A stretch of DNA of 55,169 nt. Origin: Bifidobacteriaceae bacterium (GTDB lineage Bacteria; Actinomycetota; Actinomycetes; Actinomycetales; WQXJ01). Below are positions 10,293-21,952 of the stretch, in pieces. The stretch spans positions 1 through 55,169 of the forward strand of contig JAITJZ010000011.1 of NCBI GenBank assembly GCA_031278655.1, in the 5' to 3' direction. The notes beneath the pieces were generated by a model that saw nothing but the letters and a program-made list of their open reading frames with translations, was not told the DNA's origin and ran no database searches. A program made the translations under genes and the position numbers. Each line of letters opens with the position of its first letter. The first letter of the stretch is position 1.

Positions 10293-11023
10293 GCCGCCAG
10301 CGCCTCAGCCTGGATTCGGCTCAACTCGGCGCAACCGGCCAGCGCCAAGTCCAGCAGGCGGTCCAATTCGACGCGCGAGAACGCCGCCCGCTCGGCGGTG
10401 CCCTGAACCTCGACAAAGCGCCCGGCCCCGTCCACGACCACATTCATGTCCGTCTCGGCCCGGACGTCCTCGCAGTACGGCAGGTCCAGCATCGGCGTGC
10501 CGCCCACCACCCCAACCGACACGGCCGCCACCGACCCGGCCAAAGCGGCCGCGTCGCGGCCGACGTGACCTTTGGCGCGGGCCCAGGCGACGGCATCGGA
10601 CAAGGCGACGTAAGCCCCGGTGATGGCGGCCGTGCGGGTGCCGCCGTCCGCCTGCAGCACGTCGCAGTCGAGTTGGATCGTGTTCTCGCCCAGCGCCCGC
10701 AGGTCCACGGCCGCGCGCAGCGCCCGGCCGATCAGCCGCGAAATCTCATGGGTGCGGCCGCCGATCTTCCCGCGCACCGACTCCCGGTCGGTGCGCTCGG
10801 TGGTGGCGCGCGGCAGCATGGCGTATTCGGCGGTCACCCAGCCCTCGCCCCGGCCGCGCCGCCAGCGGGGCACGCCGGTGGTGAACGATGCCGCGCACAA
10901 CACCCGGGTGCTCCCGCAAGTTATCAGCGCCGAACCTTCGGCGGTGTCGAGCCAGCCACGCTCGATCGTCACGTCGCGGAGTTGGTCTACTTTGCGGCCG
11001 TCGGCCCGAATGAATCCAGTCAC
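10289..11023 (-). CDS. rph: Ribonuclease PH
   Basis: '[18 protein letters not shown]', '[52 protein letters not shown]'. Confidence 0.96.
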   Translation of the reverse strand: MTGFIRADGRKVDQLRDVTIERGWLDTAEGSALITCGSTRVLCAASFTTGVPRWRRGRGEGWVTAEYAMLPRATTERTDRESVRGKIGGRTHEISRLIGRALRAAVDLRALGENTIQLDCDVLQADGGTRTAAITGAYVALSDAVAWARAKGHVGRDAAALAGSVAAVSVGVVGGTPMLDLPYCEDVRAETDMNVVVDGAGRFVEVQGTAERAAFSRVELDRLLDLALAGCAELSRIQAEALAA

Positions 11024-11080
11024 AGGCTAAGACCCTATCTGTCCGCGCGCGCGAACGCTGACACCGCGGCGGCGCGCTCG

Positions 11081-11200
11081 CTTGGGCTCGCTTGGGACCG
11101 GCCCGGCTCGGCTGGGCTCGGCGGGGACCGGCCCGGCTCGGTTGGGCTCGGCTGGGCTCGGCTGGGCCCGGCCCGGCTCGGTTGGGACCGGCCCGGCCCT
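11081..11200. repeat. Decanucleotide tandem repeat (12 x 10 bp, nnnGGGnnCG-like)
   Basis: Reads in strict 10-bp register: cttgggctcg/cttgggaccg/gcccggctcg/gctgggctcg/gcggggaccg/gcccggctcg/gttgggctcg/... Confidence 0.9.
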
Positions 11201-11985
11201 CAAATGACGAACGACGCCCGATGCCGCGCCAGGTAGACCGGGCCCGGGTAAACCTCCCTGATCGCGTCCAGCGTCACGGCCGGGTTGTTCCAAGGCGGCA
11301 GATGGGTGGCCACGACCTGGCGAACGCGGGCGGCCCTGGCGACCTGGCCGGCCCGCCTGCCGGTCAAATGGACTCCGCGCGAGACGTCGCGGCCGTCCTC
11401 GAAAGCCGCCTCGGCGAGCAGCAGATCGGCCCCCGCCGCCAACGCCGTCAGGCCCTCGCAAGTGTCCGTGTCGCCGCTATAACTCAAGGTCACACGCTTG
11501 CCGGGGCTGATGTCAGAGGGTCCGTCTAACCTGAAACCCCAAGCCTCAACTGGGTGTTGGACAGGGAAAGGAGTGATTGTGAATGGACCGACCGAGATGC
11601 CGACCCCCTCCGCCCAAACGCCGTAGTTGAAGTCGCCGCCGTCCGAGCCCGGGTCGTGCGAATACTGCAACTCGGTCAGATGGTGGGGCGTGTCGGCGGG
11701 GCCGTACACCGGCAGCGACGCCATGGCGGCGCCCGGACGGTACTTGGCGTAGACCGCCAGCCCGGTCAGATCGGCGCAATGATCGGGATGGAGATGGCTC
11801 AACCCGACAAAGTCCAGCGCCTCCGGCGGCATCATGCTCTGCAGCACCCCGAAGGCCCCCGAGCCCATGTCGAGGGCGATCGTCCAGAGCCTGCCCGAAC
11901 GGTCCCGCGTTTGGACCAGGTAGCTGGAGGCGGGAGAAGTTGGTCCGGACAGGGACCCGGTGCAGCCGATGACGAGCAGCCTCAT
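11200..11985 (-). CDS. MBL-fold metallo-hydrolase (RNase Z-like)
   Basis: '[18 protein letters not shown]', '[15 protein letters not shown]', '[10 protein letters not shown]', '[12 protein letters not shown]'. Confidence 0.9.
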   Translation of the reverse strand: MRLLVIGCTGSLSGPTSPASSYLVQTRDRSGRLWTIALDMGSGAFGVLQSMMPPEALDFVGLSHLHPDHCADLTGLAVYAKYRPGAAMASLPVYGPADTPHHLTELQYSHDPGSDGGDFNYGVWAEGVGISVGPFTITPFPVQHPVEAWGFRLDGPSDISPGKRVTLSYSGDTDTCEGLTALAAGADLLLAEAAFEDGRDVSRGVHLTGRRAGQVARAARVRQVVATHLPPWNNPAVTLDAIREVYPGPVYLARHRASFVI

Positions 11986-12896
11986 CGCGCCAACCCCGCA
12001 GTCGCGCTCGGCGCCAGGGGGACGCCCAGGTCGGCGCCCAGGTCGGCCCCCAGGGTCGCGTTCGGCGCCAGGGGCATGCCGCCCGGCAGGGTCTGATCGG
12101 CAGCCTCCCAGGCCGGGGCCTGCGGCCCGAGGAACCGGCGGACCAACCGCGCGAAGGCTGGGCTCTCGGCCGTGGTGCAGAAGCGGTGGACAGGCGTGCC
12201 CGAGCCCTGGCGCAGGCGCCCGCCCGCCACCAGCCTGGCGAACACATCCTTGGCGGTCTCCTCAGCCGAAGACACCAGCGTCACATCCGGCCCCATGACA
12301 TAGGACAGCGCCCCGGTCAGCAGCGGATAGTGGGTGCAGCCCAGCACCACCGTGTCCACCCCGGCGTCCTGCAGGGGGGCCAAGTAACGCTGGGCGGCCG
12401 CGATCACCTCCGGGCCGGAGGTCGAGCCGGCCTCGACCAGTTCGACAAATCGCGGGCACGCCCGCGCCGTCAGGCGCAGATGCGGCGCGGCCGCGAAGGC
12501 GTCGTCGTAAGCGCGCGAGTCGATCGTCGTCTGGGTGCCGATCACCCCGACGCGCCCGTTGCGCGTGGCGCCCACGGCCCGGCGCACGGCCGGGCGGATG
12601 ACCTCCAAGACCGGCACGCCGCGACCTTGCTCGTAACGTTCGCGGGCGTCCGCCAAAACCGCCGCCGATGCCGTGTTGCAGGCTATGACCAGCAGTTTCA
12701 CCCCAGCGTCGACCAGTCGGTCAAGGCCGGCCAAGGCCAGCTCCCGAACCTCGGCGATGGGCCGGGGGCCGTAGGGGGTGTGGGCGGTGTCGCCCAGGTA
12801 GAGCACCGGCTCGGCCGGCAGCTGATCGAGCACCGCTCGGGCCACCGTCAACCCGCCCAGGCCGGAGTCGAAAATCCCAATCGGCGCGTCACTCAC
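11982..12896 (-). CDS. murI: Glutamate racemase
   Basis: '[24 protein letters not shown]', '[11 protein letters not shown]', '[12 protein letters not shown]', '[10 protein letters not shown]'; GTG start at 12896. Confidence 0.95.
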   Translation of the reverse strand: MSDAPIGIFDSGLGGLTVARAVLDQLPAEPVLYLGDTAHTPYGPRPIAEVRELALAGLDRLVDAGVKLLVIACNTASAAVLADARERYEQGRGVPVLEVIRPAVRRAVGATRNGRVGVIGTQTTIDSRAYDDAFAAAPHLRLTARACPRFVELVEAGSTSGPEVIAAAQRYLAPLQDAGVDTVVLGCTHYPLLTGALSYVMGPDVTLVSSAEETAKDVFARLVAGGRLRQGSGTPVHRFCTTAESPAFARLVRRFLGPQAPAWEAADQTLPGGMPLAPNATLGADLGADLGVPLAPSATAGLAR

Positions 12897-12972
12897 GCTC
12901 CCAGGGTAACCGAGCCTCGCTGGGGCTGGGACTTGGCCAGACGGCATCGGGCGGCCAATAGACTTGGCCCCC

Positions 12973-14313
12973 ATGGGCACGGCGCTGCTGACCGACAAAT
13001 ACGAACTGACCATGCTGGAGGCCGCGCTGGCGGACGGGACGGCCGGGCGGCGCTCCGTCTTCGAGGTTTTCGCGCGGCGCCTGCCGCGTGGGCGGCGCTA
13101 CGGCGTGGTCGCGGGCACCGGCCGCCTGATGGAGGTGCTGGACTCGCTCAGCTTCGACACTCCCGACGGCTCGCTCGAGTGGCTGGTCGAGTCCGGGGTC
13201 GTGGGCGCCGCCACCGCCGAATGGCTGGCGTCCTACCGGTTTGGCGGCTCCATCAGCGGCTACGCCGAGGGCGAGTTGTATTTCCCGGGTTCGCCGGTGC
13301 TGACGGTGGACGGCACCTTCGCCGAATGCGTCATCCTCGAGACCCTGATCCTGTCGGTGCTGAACCACGACTGCGCGGTGGCCTCGGCCGCGTCGCGCAT
13401 GACCGCCGCCGCCGGGGACAGGCCCTGCCTGGAGATGGGCGCGCGCCGAACCCACGAGCAGGCGGCCGTGGCGGCCGCCCGCGCCGCCTACGTGGCCGGG
13501 TTCGCGGGCACATCGGTGCTGGAGGCGGGGCGGGCCTGGGGCATCCCGACCATCGGCACAGCCGCCCACGCCTTCACCCTGGCGCACGATTCTGAACGTG
13601 AGGCCTTCGTCTCGCAATTGGCCGCGCAGAGCGCGGCCACAACCCTGCTGGTGGACACCTACAACGTCAAGGAAGCGGTCAAACTGGCCGTCGAATTGGC
13701 CGGCCCGGCGCTGAAGGCGGTGCGCCTCGACTCCGGCGACCTGCCGCAATTGGCCCGCTCCGTCCGCCAGTGGCTAGACGCCCTCGGCGCCCCCAACACC
13801 GCCATAACCGTGACCTCTGACCTGGACGAATACTCCATCGCCGGCCTGGCCGCAGCCCCGGTTGATTCCTACGGGGTGGGCACCAAACTGGTCACCGGCT
13901 CCGGCGCGCCAACCGCCGAGATGATTTTCAAACTGGTCGCCCGCGAGGGCGCCAGCGGCAGATTGGAGCCGGTCGAGAAGCGGTCATCGGGCGGCAAGTC
14001 AACCATCGGCGGCGCCAAGTGGGCCGGCCGACGGATCGATGACGCGGGCGTGGCGGAAGAAGAAGTCATCCTGACCGGGCCGGGCGTCCGGCCGGTCGCG
14101 CCCGAGGACTACGGGCTGCGCCCGCTCCAAGTCAATTACATCAGCCGGGGCCTGATCGACCCTGCCCACCTGGGCGCCGCCCAACTGGGTCGCGCCCGCG
14201 AACACCACCTGGCCTCGCGCGCGGAATTGCCGCCGGCCGGCCTGCGCCTCTCCGAAGGCGAACCGGCCATCCCCACCACCGTCTCCAACGTGCGGGCGGG
14301 CGCCGGCGCCTGA
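12973..14313 (+). CDS. pncB: Nicotinate phosphoribosyltransferase
   Basis: '[17 protein letters not shown]', '[46 protein letters not shown]', 'VRLDSGDL', '[13 protein letters not shown]'. Confidence 0.93.
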   Translation: MGTALLTDKYELTMLEAALADGTAGRRSVFEVFARRLPRGRRYGVVAGTGRLMEVLDSLSFDTPDGSLEWLVESGVVGAATAEWLASYRFGGSISGYAEGELYFPGSPVLTVDGTFAECVILETLILSVLNHDCAVASAASRMTAAAGDRPCLEMGARRTHEQAAVAAARAAYVAGFAGTSVLEAGRAWGIPTIGTAAHAFTLAHDSEREAFVSQLAAQSAATTLLVDTYNVKEAVKLAVELAGPALKAVRLDSGDLPQLARSVRQWLDALGAPNTAITVTSDLDEYSIAGLAAAPVDSYGVGTKLVTGSGAPTAEMIFKLVAREGASGRLEPVEKRSSGGKSTIGGAKWAGRRIDDAGVAEEEVILTGPGVRPVAPEDYGLRPLQVNYISRGLIDPAHLGAAQLGRAREHHLASRAELPPAGLRLSEGEPAIPTTVSNVRAGAGA

Positions 14314-14318
14314 CCCGG

Positions 14319-14336
14319 CCCGCCGCGCGCGGCGGG
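14319..14336. terminator. Perfect GC palindrome between convergent genes, candidate bidirectional terminator
   Basis: CCCGCCGCGCGCGGCGGG is self-complementary; lies between the 3' ends of pncB and the DUF3039 gene; no U-tract. Confidence 0.4.
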
Positions 14337-14346
14337 CGAGCCAGCC

Positions 14347-14646
14347 TCAGTCCGAGCCGCCGTCGCCGCCGCCGGTCAGCGACTCATAGATGGCCTTGCA
14401 GGCGGGGCAGACCGGGAACTTGGACGGGTCGCGCCCTGGCACCCAGACCTTGCCGCAGAGCGCCACCACCGGTTTGCCGGTGACGGCCGAGGCCGCGATC
14501 TTGTCCTTGCGGACGTAGTGCGCGAAGCGCTCGTGATCCCCCGGATCGAGGCGAGTCTCCTCACGCTCGAGCAACTCGGTGCCGGCGCCAGGCGACAATG
14601 AAGGCGGCTCAGGCCGCCGATGCGGTTCAGGAGGACTCGAAGTCAC
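14347..14646 (-). CDS. DUF3039-type protein
   Basis: 'ERFAHYVRKDKIAASAVTGKPVVALCGKVWVPGRDPSKFPVCPACKAIYESL'. Confidence 0.8.
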   Translation of the reverse strand: MTSSPPEPHRRPEPPSLSPGAGTELLEREETRLDPGDHERFAHYVRKDKIAASAVTGKPVVALCGKVWVPGRDPSKFPVCPACKAIYESLTGGGDGGSD

Positions 14647-14785
14647 CCCGCCATTCTACGTTCCTCCCCCGCCCACCAGCCGCCGCCCGCCTGAGCGGCG
14701 AACACCGACCGTCTTCGCGCCGCGATCTGCCGCGTCGGCCCAGTGCCGCAGTGGCCGATGGCGCGGGGGCGGGCGCGCGGGTGGG

Positions 14786-16303
14786 TCAGGAGGTGAGGCG
14801 CTCCAGGATCAGCTCGCGGACGCGGGCGGCGTCCGCCTGGCCGCGGGTGGCTTTCATGACCGCGCCAACTATGGCCCCGGCCGCGGCCACCTTGCCGCCG
14901 CGAATCTTCGCCGCGACATCGGGTTGGGCGGCCAAAGCCGAGTCGATGGCCTCAAGCAGGGCGGCGTCATCGGACACTATCCCCAGGCCGCGGGCGGCCA
15001 AAACCGCCTCGGGGCCGCCCTCACCAGCCAAAACGCCATCCAAGACCTGACGGGCGAGCTTGTCGTTGAGACGCCCGGAGGCGACCAGGCCCTCAAGGGC
15101 GGCGATGTCCGCAGGCGTCACCGGCAACTCGGCCAACTCGACCCCGCCCTGGTTGGCGGTCCGCGCCAACTCGCCCATCCACCACTTGCGCGCCCCGGCC
15201 GGGGGCGCGCCGGCCGCGACGGTGGCGGCGATCAAGTCCAAAGCGCCGGCGTTGACCACGTCGCGGAACTCCAGGTCAGAAAAGCCCCAGGCCGCCTGGA
15301 GGCGGCGGCGGCGCTCAGCCGGCGGCTCCGGCAGGGTCCGCCGCAATTCCTCGACCCAGGCGCGGGACGGCTCGATCGGCAGCAAATCCGGTTCCGGGAA
15401 GTACCGGTAGTCCTCGGCCTGCTCCTTCGAGCGCCCCGGCGAGGTCGCCTCGGTGTCCTCATGCCAGTGCCGGGTCTCTTGGACCACAGGCCGCCCGGCG
15501 GCCAGCAGCGCCGCCTGGCGCCGGATCTCATGGCGGATGGCCTTCTCGATGGCGCGCAGCGAGTTGACGTTCTTGGTCTCGGAGCGCTTGCCGAACGGCA
15601 CCTGGGCTTGTTCGGCGGGGCTGGCGGCCTTCGGCCGGAGCGACAAGTTGACGTCCGCCCGGATCGAGCCCTGGTCCATGCGGGCGTCGGAGATGCCCAA
15701 GGCGATCACCAGCTCCCGCACGGCCGCCACATAGGCGCGGGCCAGCTCCGGCGCCCGGGCGCCCGCGCCCTCGATCGGCTTGGTGACGATCTCGACCAGG
15801 GGCGTGCCGCCCCGGTTGTAATCGACCAGCGTGTAGTCGGCCCCCTGGATGCGGCCCGTGGCCCCGCCCACATGGGTGTTCTTGGCGGCGTCCTCCTCCA
15901 TGTGGGCGCGCTCGATCCCGATGCGGCGGACCACGCCATCGGACAACTCGACGTCGAGGTGGCCGTCGAAGTCGATCGGGTCCTCGTACTGCGAGATTTG
16001 GTAGTTCTTCGACAGGTCCGGGTAGAAGTAATTCTTGCGCGCGAAGGTGCAACGCTCGGCGATCTGGCAGTTCAGGGCCAGGCCCAGGCGGATGGCCGAC
16101 TCGACGGCCTTGTGGTTGAGCGCCGGCATGGCCCCCGGCAGGCCCACGCAAACCGGGCAGACCTGGGTGTTCGGCGGCGCGCCGAAGCGGTTGGCGCAGG
16201 AGCAGAACATCTTGGTGCGCGTGTTCAACTCGACATGGATTTCAATGCCCATGACCGGGTCGAAACGCTCCACCGCCGCCTCGAAGCTGAACAGACCGCT
16301 CAT
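14786..16303 (-). CDS. gatB: Asp-tRNA(Asn)/Glu-tRNA(Gln) amidotransferase subunit B
   Basis: '[28 protein letters not shown]', '[15 protein letters not shown]', '[12 protein letters not shown]'. Confidence 0.97.
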   Translation of the reverse strand: MSGLFSFEAAVERFDPVMGIEIHVELNTRTKMFCSCANRFGAPPNTQVCPVCVGLPGAMPALNHKAVESAIRLGLALNCQIAERCTFARKNYFYPDLSKNYQISQYEDPIDFDGHLDVELSDGVVRRIGIERAHMEEDAAKNTHVGGATGRIQGADYTLVDYNRGGTPLVEIVTKPIEGAGARAPELARAYVAAVRELVIALGISDARMDQGSIRADVNLSLRPKAASPAEQAQVPFGKRSETKNVNSLRAIEKAIRHEIRRQAALLAAGRPVVQETRHWHEDTEATSPGRSKEQAEDYRYFPEPDLLPIEPSRAWVEELRRTLPEPPAERRRRLQAAWGFSDLEFRDVVNAGALDLIAATVAAGAPPAGARKWWMGELARTANQGGVELAELPVTPADIAALEGLVASGRLNDKLARQVLDGVLAGEGGPEAVLAARGLGIVSDDAALLEAIDSALAAQPDVAAKIRGGKVAAAGAIVGAVMKATRGQADAARVRELILERLTS

Positions 16304-17838
16304 TTGACGCCTCCTTCAGTCCGGCTGGGCCCCTGCGGCAAACCGGGCGCCCGGGCCAGCAACGGCGCCCCCCACTTCGCCTCCAACGCCGCCTCCAGCG
16401 CGCCGCCGACTTGATAAAGGAAGGCGTCCGCCCGGGCGGGCGCCAAAATCTGAAAGCCCACCGGCAGCCGGTCCTCGGCCAGCCCGCACGGCACCGACAT
16501 GCCGGGGATCCCGGCCAGGTTGACGGGGATGGTGGCCACGTCCGCCAAATACATCGCCAGCGGATCGTCCAGCTTCTCCCCCAACTTGAAGGCGGTGGTC
16601 GGCGATGTCGGGCTGACCAGCACATCGACCTGCTCCCAGGCGTTCTCGAAGTCCTGCTGGATGAGGGTCCTGACCTTCTGGGCGCTGCCGTAATAGGCGT
16701 CGTAATACCCCGCCGACAAGGCGTAGGTGCCAAGGATGATCCGCCGCTTGACCTCCGCGCCGAAACCGGCCGCGCGGGTCGCGCCCATCACCGTCTCGGC
16801 CGTCACCGGCCCGGTCTGCGGGTCCACCCGCAGGCCGTAACGCATGGCGTCGAAACGCGCCAGGTTCGAGGACGCCTCCGAGGGCATGATCAGGTAATAG
16901 GCCGGCAGCGCGTAGCGGAAGGAGGGGCAGGAGATCTCGCGCACGGAGGCGCCCAGGGAGCGCAGCTCGCCCAGCGCCTCGTCGAAGCGGTCCAGCACGC
17001 CACGTTGGTAGCCGCGACCGCCCAGTTCGCGCACGATGCCGACGCGCAGGCCTTTGACGTCGCCGCCAAGTCCCAGCCGGGCCGCGTCGACCGCCCGAGC
17101 CACCGGTTCATTGAGCGAAGTCTGGTCCTTCGGGTCGTGGCCGCCGATCAGCTCGTGCAGCAGGGCCGTGTCGAGCACATTGCGCGCCACCGGGCCGACC
17201 TGGTCCAACGACGAGGCCATGGCCACCAGGCCGTAGCGGCTGACCGCGCCGTAGGTCGGCTTGACGCCGACGGTGCCGGTGACGGCGGCGGGCTGGCGGA
17301 TCGACCCGCCCGTGTCCGAGCCCAGCGCCAGCGGCGCCTCGAAGGCCCCGACCGCCGCGGCCGAGCCGCCGCCGGAGCCGCCGGGAATGCGCTCCAGGTC
17401 CCACGGGTTGCGGGTCGGGCCGAAGGCCGAATGCTCGGTCGACGAGCCCATGGCGAACTCATCCATGTTGGTCTTGCCCAGCACCGGCAGGTGCGCTTGA
17501 CGCAGTTTGCGGACAACCGTCGCGTCGTAGGCGGGAATCCAGTTCTCCAGAATCCGCGAGCCGCAGGTGGTCCTCAGCCCCTTGGTCGCCAACACGTCTT
17601 TGACCGCTATCGGCACCCCCGCCAAGGCGGGAAGGTCCTCCCCGGCCGCCCGGGCGGCATCGGCGGCCTGGGCTTGCGCCAAAGCGGCCTCCGGGAGCGT
17701 CTGCAAGAAGGCGTGCACGGCGCCGTCGACGGCCTCGATGCGGTCCAAGTGGGCCTGGGTCAATTCGACCGAGGAAAGCTCGCCGTCGCGCAGCAATCGC
17801 GCCATCTCGGCCGCGCCCAGGCGGGTCAGGTCGCTCAC
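16300..17838 (-). CDS. gatA: Asp-tRNA(Asn)/Glu-tRNA(Gln) amidotransferase subunit A
   Basis: Amidase signature '[24 protein letters not shown]', '[44 protein letters not shown]'. Confidence 0.97.
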   Translation of the reverse strand: MSDLTRLGAAEMARLLRDGELSSVELTQAHLDRIEAVDGAVHAFLQTLPEAALAQAQAADAARAAGEDLPALAGVPIAVKDVLATKGLRTTCGSRILENWIPAYDATVVRKLRQAHLPVLGKTNMDEFAMGSSTEHSAFGPTRNPWDLERIPGGSGGGSAAAVGAFEAPLALGSDTGGSIRQPAAVTGTVGVKPTYGAVSRYGLVAMASSLDQVGPVARNVLDTALLHELIGGHDPKDQTSLNEPVARAVDAARLGLGGDVKGLRVGIVRELGGRGYQRGVLDRFDEALGELRSLGASVREISCPSFRYALPAYYLIMPSEASSNLARFDAMRYGLRVDPQTGPVTAETVMGATRAAGFGAEVKRRIILGTYALSAGYYDAYYGSAQKVRTLIQQDFENAWEQVDVLVSPTSPTTAFKLGEKLDDPLAMYLADVATIPVNLAGIPGMSVPCGLAEDRLPVGFQILAPARADAFLYQVGGALEAALEAKWGAPLLARAPGLPQGPSRTEGGVK

Positions 17839-18134
17839 GGCTCCTCCCCCAGGATCTGCGGGACCTTGAACTGGTCAGCCTCGCGGGCTGGCGCCGACTG
17901 CAACGCCGCCTCGACGCTCAGCGACGGGTGCACCGCGTCCGGGCGGTAGACGTTGACCAGCGGGATCGGGTGGGAGGTGGCGGGCACATCGCCGCCGGCG
18001 GCTTCGCTGACCGTGCGCACAGCCTCGACGATCGAGTCGAGTTGGCTGGCCATCTGGTCCAATTCGGCGTCCGCCAGCGAGATGCGGGCGAGCGCCGCGA
18101 CGCGCGCCACTTCCTCGCGTGAGATAGCAGGCAT
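17835..18134 (-). CDS. gatC: Asp-tRNA(Asn)/Glu-tRNA(Gln) amidotransferase subunit C
   Basis: '[39 protein letters not shown]...[11 protein letters not shown]'; operon with gatA/gatB. Confidence 0.93.
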   Translation of the reverse strand: MPAISREEVARVAALARISLADAELDQMASQLDSIVEAVRTVSEAAGGDVPATSHPIPLVNVYRPDAVHPSLSVEAALQSAPAREADQFKVPQILGEEP

Positions 18135-18174
18135 GCAGGCCAGTTTAGGACCTCCGGCCGCTGAGGCGGCGCGA

Positions 18175-18708
18175 CTACAGCCCGTCGCCCGCCAGCCGCT
18201 CACGCAGGCGGTCGCCTTTGGCGCCGACCTCGGCCGCCTGGCCGGCTTGGAAAGCCTCCAGGGCGGCGCGGGCGGCGCCGGCCTCGGCCCCGTCGCCGGC
18301 AGCGATGATCCGCGCGGCCAACAGGCCGGCGTTCTTGGCGGCGCCAATCCCGACCGTCGCCACCGGCACGCCAGCCGGCATCTGGACTATCGACAACAGC
18401 GAGTCCAGGCCGTCGAGCGCCTTCAACGCCACCGGCACGCCGATCACCGGCAGATGCGTGACGGCCGCGAACATGCCGGGCAGGGCGGCCGCCCCGCCGG
18501 CCCCGGCGACTATCACCCTGAGGCCGCGCCCGGCCGCCTCGCGGCCGTACTGGACGGTTTGATCGGGAAGGCGGTGAGCCGAGATGACATTGACTTCGTA
18601 GCCGATGCCGAGTCCCGCCAGTGCCCCGGCGGCGGCTTTCATAACCGGCCAGTCTGAGTCAGAGCCCATGACGATGCCGACGCGAACAGGTTTGGTCACG
18701 GCACACAA
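18175..18708 (-). CDS. purE: 5-(carboxyamino)imidazole ribonucleotide mutase
   Basis: '[21 protein letters not shown]', '[18 protein letters not shown]', '[29 protein letters not shown]'. Confidence 0.95.
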   Translation of the reverse strand: MCAVTKPVRVGIVMGSDSDWPVMKAAAGALAGLGIGYEVNVISAHRLPDQTVQYGREAAGRGLRVIVAGAGGAAALPGMFAAVTHLPVIGVPVALKALDGLDSLLSIVQMPAGVPVATVGIGAAKNAGLLAARIIAAGDGAEAGAARAALEAFQAGQAAEVGAKGDRLRERLAGDGL

Positions 18709-18790
18709 GAATAGGCGACCGTCCGCGCCGCGCGGCCGGGCGCTGGTGGGCGTGGACGGCGCCCGGAGCGCGCCTGGCTATAGTGGCCCG

Positions 18791-19288
18791 GTGAGTTTGT
18801 TGGAACGCCTGGAGGCGGCGGCGGCCAATCCAGGCCACCGCCTGCGGCGTCTCGCCAAACTGTTCCTGTGGGCTTATGAGGCGGCCAAATTCGGCGCCGT
18901 CGGCGCCGTCGCCTGGCTGGTCGACAACGGCGCCTACCTGCTGTTGACCGAGGGCCCGGGCGGCCTCATGGCCGCCTACCCTGTGCGAGCCTCGATCATC
19001 GCCTCGGCTGTCGCCACCGCCGTCTCCTACCTGGGCAACCGCTACTGGACCTTCGCCGGGCGGCGGGCCAAGCTGCCGCTCAAGGAGGCCGCGGCGTTCG
19101 TGGCCGCGAACGGCATCGGGCTCCTGATAACCGGCGGCTGCCTCTACCTGTCGCGCTGGGTGTTCGGCTTCCACGGCGCCGGGCCGGACGTCATCGCCCG
19201 CAACCTTGGCATTGTGCTGGGCACGGTGTTCCGCTACCTGGCCTACAAGTTCTGGGTCTTCACCGCGAGGACGACAGAAAAACCGTGA
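18791..19288 (+). CDS. GtrA family membrane protein
   Basis: 'KFGAVGAVAWLVDNGAYLLL...ATAVSYLGNRYWTFAGR...FRYLAYKFWVF'; GTG start. Confidence 0.85.
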   Translation: MSLLERLEAAAANPGHRLRRLAKLFLWAYEAAKFGAVGAVAWLVDNGAYLLLTEGPGGLMAAYPVRASIIASAVATAVSYLGNRYWTFAGRRAKLPLKEAAAFVAANGIGLLITGGCLYLSRWVFGFHGAGPDVIARNLGIVLGTVFRYLAYKFWVFTARTTEKP

Positions 19289-20507
19289 ACACCGGGGGCT
19301 GGCGCTGGCTCAACTCCAGGCGCCCGCCTTCGGCGGCCACCAAGTCGCGGGCGACAGCCAAACCCAGGCCGGTCGAGCCGCCGGTGGAGAACGAGCGCTC
19401 AAAAATCTTGGCGGCCAGTTCGGGGTTGACGCCCGGGCCCTCATCAGCCACTTCGATGGCGACGCCGCCCTCGACCTTGCGCCCGCGCAGGGTCGTCACG
19501 CCGTCGCCGTGGGTCAGCGCGTTCTCCAGCAACGTGGCGATGACCTGGCTGAGCGCGCCCGGGTTGGCCGTGACCGTGAGCGAATCGTCCACCTCCACGA
19601 CCAGGCTGCGGTCGTCTTCGGCGAACATCGGCAACCATTCCTGCTGCTGCTGGTGGAGAACCTCGGCCAGGCGCAGCCAGCGCCTGGCCGACCCAGAACC
19701 GGACCGGTTGCGCCCCAGCAGCTCGTCAATTGTGGTGGCCAGCCGCTCGATCTGTTCCAACGAAATGCGGGCTTCCTCGCGGACGTCGTCCTGCGTGGTC
19801 AGGTACTCGATCTCCTCCAGACGCATGGCCAGGGCCGTCAACGGCGTGCGCAGTTGGTGGGAGGCGTCGGACGCGAACTGCCGCTCGACTGAGAGCCGTT
19901 TGGCCATGCGGTCGCCGGACCGGGCCAGTTCCTCCCCGACCAGATCGATTTCCTCGATCCCGCTCTTGGGCGGGCGGATCCGCATCTGCCCGGAACCCAG
20001 TTGTTCGGCGGTCGCCGAAAGGTAGACCAAGGGCGCCGACAGGCGCCGGGCCTGCCGCGCGGCGAAGACCGCGCCCACCGACATGGCCACCAGGCAGCCC
20101 AGCAGCACCAGCCCCACAGCCGGCAGCGCCCGCAGCTGCAACTCCCACCACGACACCTGGAAAGAGACGCTGGTGGCCGTCAACGGCGAGGCGTTGACCT
20201 CGACGCGCGGCCCGGAGATCGGCTGGCCGGCCGTCATGGTGGCGCCGCCGCTCAGTTCGACATCGATGTGAACTCGCAGTTGGCTCGGCGACCTGGACAG
20301 ATACGAGTCCAGGAGCGACTGGTTGACCGGATCGGGGACCGACTCGTAGCTGTCCAGCAAGGCGGCCAGGGCGTCGGCGCGGGTCTGGATCTCCGCCTTG
20401 GCGTCTGACTTCGCCAACTGCCCCGCGAAGACGGTCAGGGGCGCGCCCAGCAGCATCACCGCCACGGCCACGGCCATGGTGGTGGCGAGCATCAAGCGAC
20501 GGCGCAC
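19260..20507 (-). CDS. Sensor histidine kinase
   Basis: 'FASDASHQLRTPLTALAMRLEEIEYL' H-box; 'EVADEGPGVNPELAAKIFERSFSTGGSTGLGLAVARDLVAAEGGRLEL'. Confidence 0.95.
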   Translation of the reverse strand: MRRRLMLATTMAVAVAVMLLGAPLTVFAGQLAKSDAKAEIQTRADALAALLDSYESVPDPVNQSLLDSYLSRSPSQLRVHIDVELSGGATMTAGQPISGPRVEVNASPLTATSVSFQVSWWELQLRALPAVGLVLLGCLVAMSVGAVFAARQARRLSAPLVYLSATAEQLGSGQMRIRPPKSGIEEIDLVGEELARSGDRMAKRLSVERQFASDASHQLRTPLTALAMRLEEIEYLTTQDDVREEARISLEQIERLATTIDELLGRNRSGSGSARRWLRLAEVLHQQQQEWLPMFAEDDRSLVVEVDDSLTVTANPGALSQVIATLLENALTHGDGVTTLRGRKVEGGVAIEVADEGPGVNPELAAKIFERSFSTGGSTGLGLAVARDLVAAEGGRLELSQRQPPVFTVFLSSSR

Positions 20508-20513
20508 TTGAAG

Positions 20514-21197
20514 CTAGCTGGCGGTCTCGAAGCGGAAGCCCATGCCCCGGATGGTGGTGATGTAGCGCGGCGAGGTCGCGTCATCGCCCAATTTGCGTCT
20601 GAGCCAGGACACGTGCATGTCGAGCGTCTTGGTCGAGCCAGCCGCCGGCTCCGAGCCCCAGACCTCGCGCATCAGCGCGTCGCGGCTGACCACCGAGCCG
20701 CCCTCCCGCACCAGGGCTTTCAGCAGGTCGAACTCCTTGGCGGTCAGGTGCAACTCACGCTCGCCGTGGAAGGCCCGGTGGGACAAGACCTCCACCCGCA
20801 CGTCCTGCGCCCGCAATTCGTCTCCGCCGTCCGCCTCCGCGCCCGAGCGGCGCAGCAACGCCCGCACCCTGGCCAGCAGCTCTGCCAGCCGGAACGGCTT
20901 GGTGACATAGTCATCAGCGCCCGCGTCCAGGCCGACCACCAGATCGACCTCGTCCGCCCGCGCGGTCAGGATCAAGATGGGCGGCAGCGGGCCGCGCGCC
21001 CGCAGCGCCCGCGCCACGTCCAAGCCGTCCATGTCCGGAAGACCAAGGTCGAGGATCACCAGGTCAGGGGCTTCCGGGGAGTCGATCACCGTCTGGCCGG
21101 TGTCGAAAACAGTTACGTCATAACCTTCGCGGGTGAGTGCTCGAGCCAAAGGATCGGCGATGGCCGAGTCGTCTTCCGCCAGTTGAATGCGCGCCAT
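20514..21197 (-). CDS. OmpR-family response regulator
   Basis: 'IQLAEDDSAIADPLARALTREGYDV', 'DLVILDLGLPDMDGLDVARALR', C-terminal winged helix 'LHLTAKEFDLLKALVREGGSVVSRDALMREVWG'. Confidence 0.96.
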   Translation of the reverse strand: MARIQLAEDDSAIADPLARALTREGYDVTVFDTGQTVIDSPEAPDLVILDLGLPDMDGLDVARALRARGPLPPILILTARADEVDLVVGLDAGADDYVTKPFRLAELLARVRALLRRSGAEADGGDELRAQDVRVEVLSHRAFHGERELHLTAKEFDLLKALVREGGSVVSRDALMREVWGSEPAAGSTKTLDMHVSWLRRKLGDDATSPRYITTIRGMGFRFETAS

Positions 21198-21352
21198 GAA
21201 GGGAATTGTAGGGCAAAAGCGACAAAATCTGGCTGACGATTGACCCATTCTTGACTCATTTTGAGATGTCGGCCTGTGGCTCGCCGCCCGCGCCCCGCCC
21301 GCACCCCGCCCTCGCTGGCCGCCCGCTGGCCACCGCCCGGCCCCCGGGCCGG

Positions 21353-21388
21353 GCCTCAGTCCGGGCTTCAGTCCGGGCCTCAGTCCGC
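21353..21388. repeat. 12-bp tandem repeat (3 copies) overlapping the sigma-factor stop codon
   Basis: gggcctcagtcc/gggcttcagtcc/gggcctcagtcc. Confidence 0.8.
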
Positions 21389-21952
21389 CATCGCGCAGCG
21401 CGCCTGAGCCCGCGCCCGGTGCAACCGCGACCGCACCGTCCCCAACCGCACGCCCAGCGTGTCGGCGATCTCCTGGTAGCTCTTGCCTTCCACGTCGCAC
21501 ATCACCAGCGCCCGCCGCAAATCGGGGCTGAGCTGCGACAACGCCCCATCCAAGCGGTCGTCCAGGCTCATCAGCTCGACCGCCCGCTCGGGGGTTGCGG
21601 CGGCGTCCGCAACCTGCCCGGCCTCATCGTCAAGGGCCTCCAGGCGCATCCGCGCCTCCCGCCGCTTGGCGTCCAGGAACAGGTTGGTGGTGATGCGCCG
21701 GAGCCAGCCCTCGAAGCTGCCTCCCGGTTGGTAACTGTCCCACGAGCGAAAGACCCGGAAGAAAGTTTCTTGCGCGAGGTCTTCGGCATCGGCCTTGTTT
21801 CCCGTCAGGTTGTAAGCGATGCGGTAGACGGTGGCGTAGTGGTCCTCGGCGACTTCGGCCCAAGTTGTTCGATCCAGGCTGACGGGCCCGGGCGGCGGTC
21901 CCGGAATCGTGGGCAGCGCCTCCCGGTCAGCGCTCGTGGTTGCGACTGACAT
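21380..21952 (-). CDS. RNA polymerase ECF sigma factor (SigE/RpoE-like)
   Basis: 'YATVYRIAYNLTGNKADAEDLAQETFFRVFRSWDSY', 'LSPDLRRALVMCDVEGKSYQEIADTLGVRLGTVRSRLHRARAQ'. Confidence 0.93.
   Translation of the reverse strand: MSVATTSADREALPTIPGPPPGPVSLDRTTWAEVAEDHYATVYRIAYNLTGNKADAEDLAQETFFRVFRSWDSYQPGGSFEGWLRRITTNLFLDAKRREARMRLEALDDEAGQVADAAATPERAVELMSLDDRLDGALSQLSPDLRRALVMCDVEGKSYQEIADTLGVRLGTVRSRLHRARAQARCAMAD

Noticed and set aside
14579-16414. 611-aa plus-strand ORF
   Set aside because: Antisense to gatB; no recognisable domain
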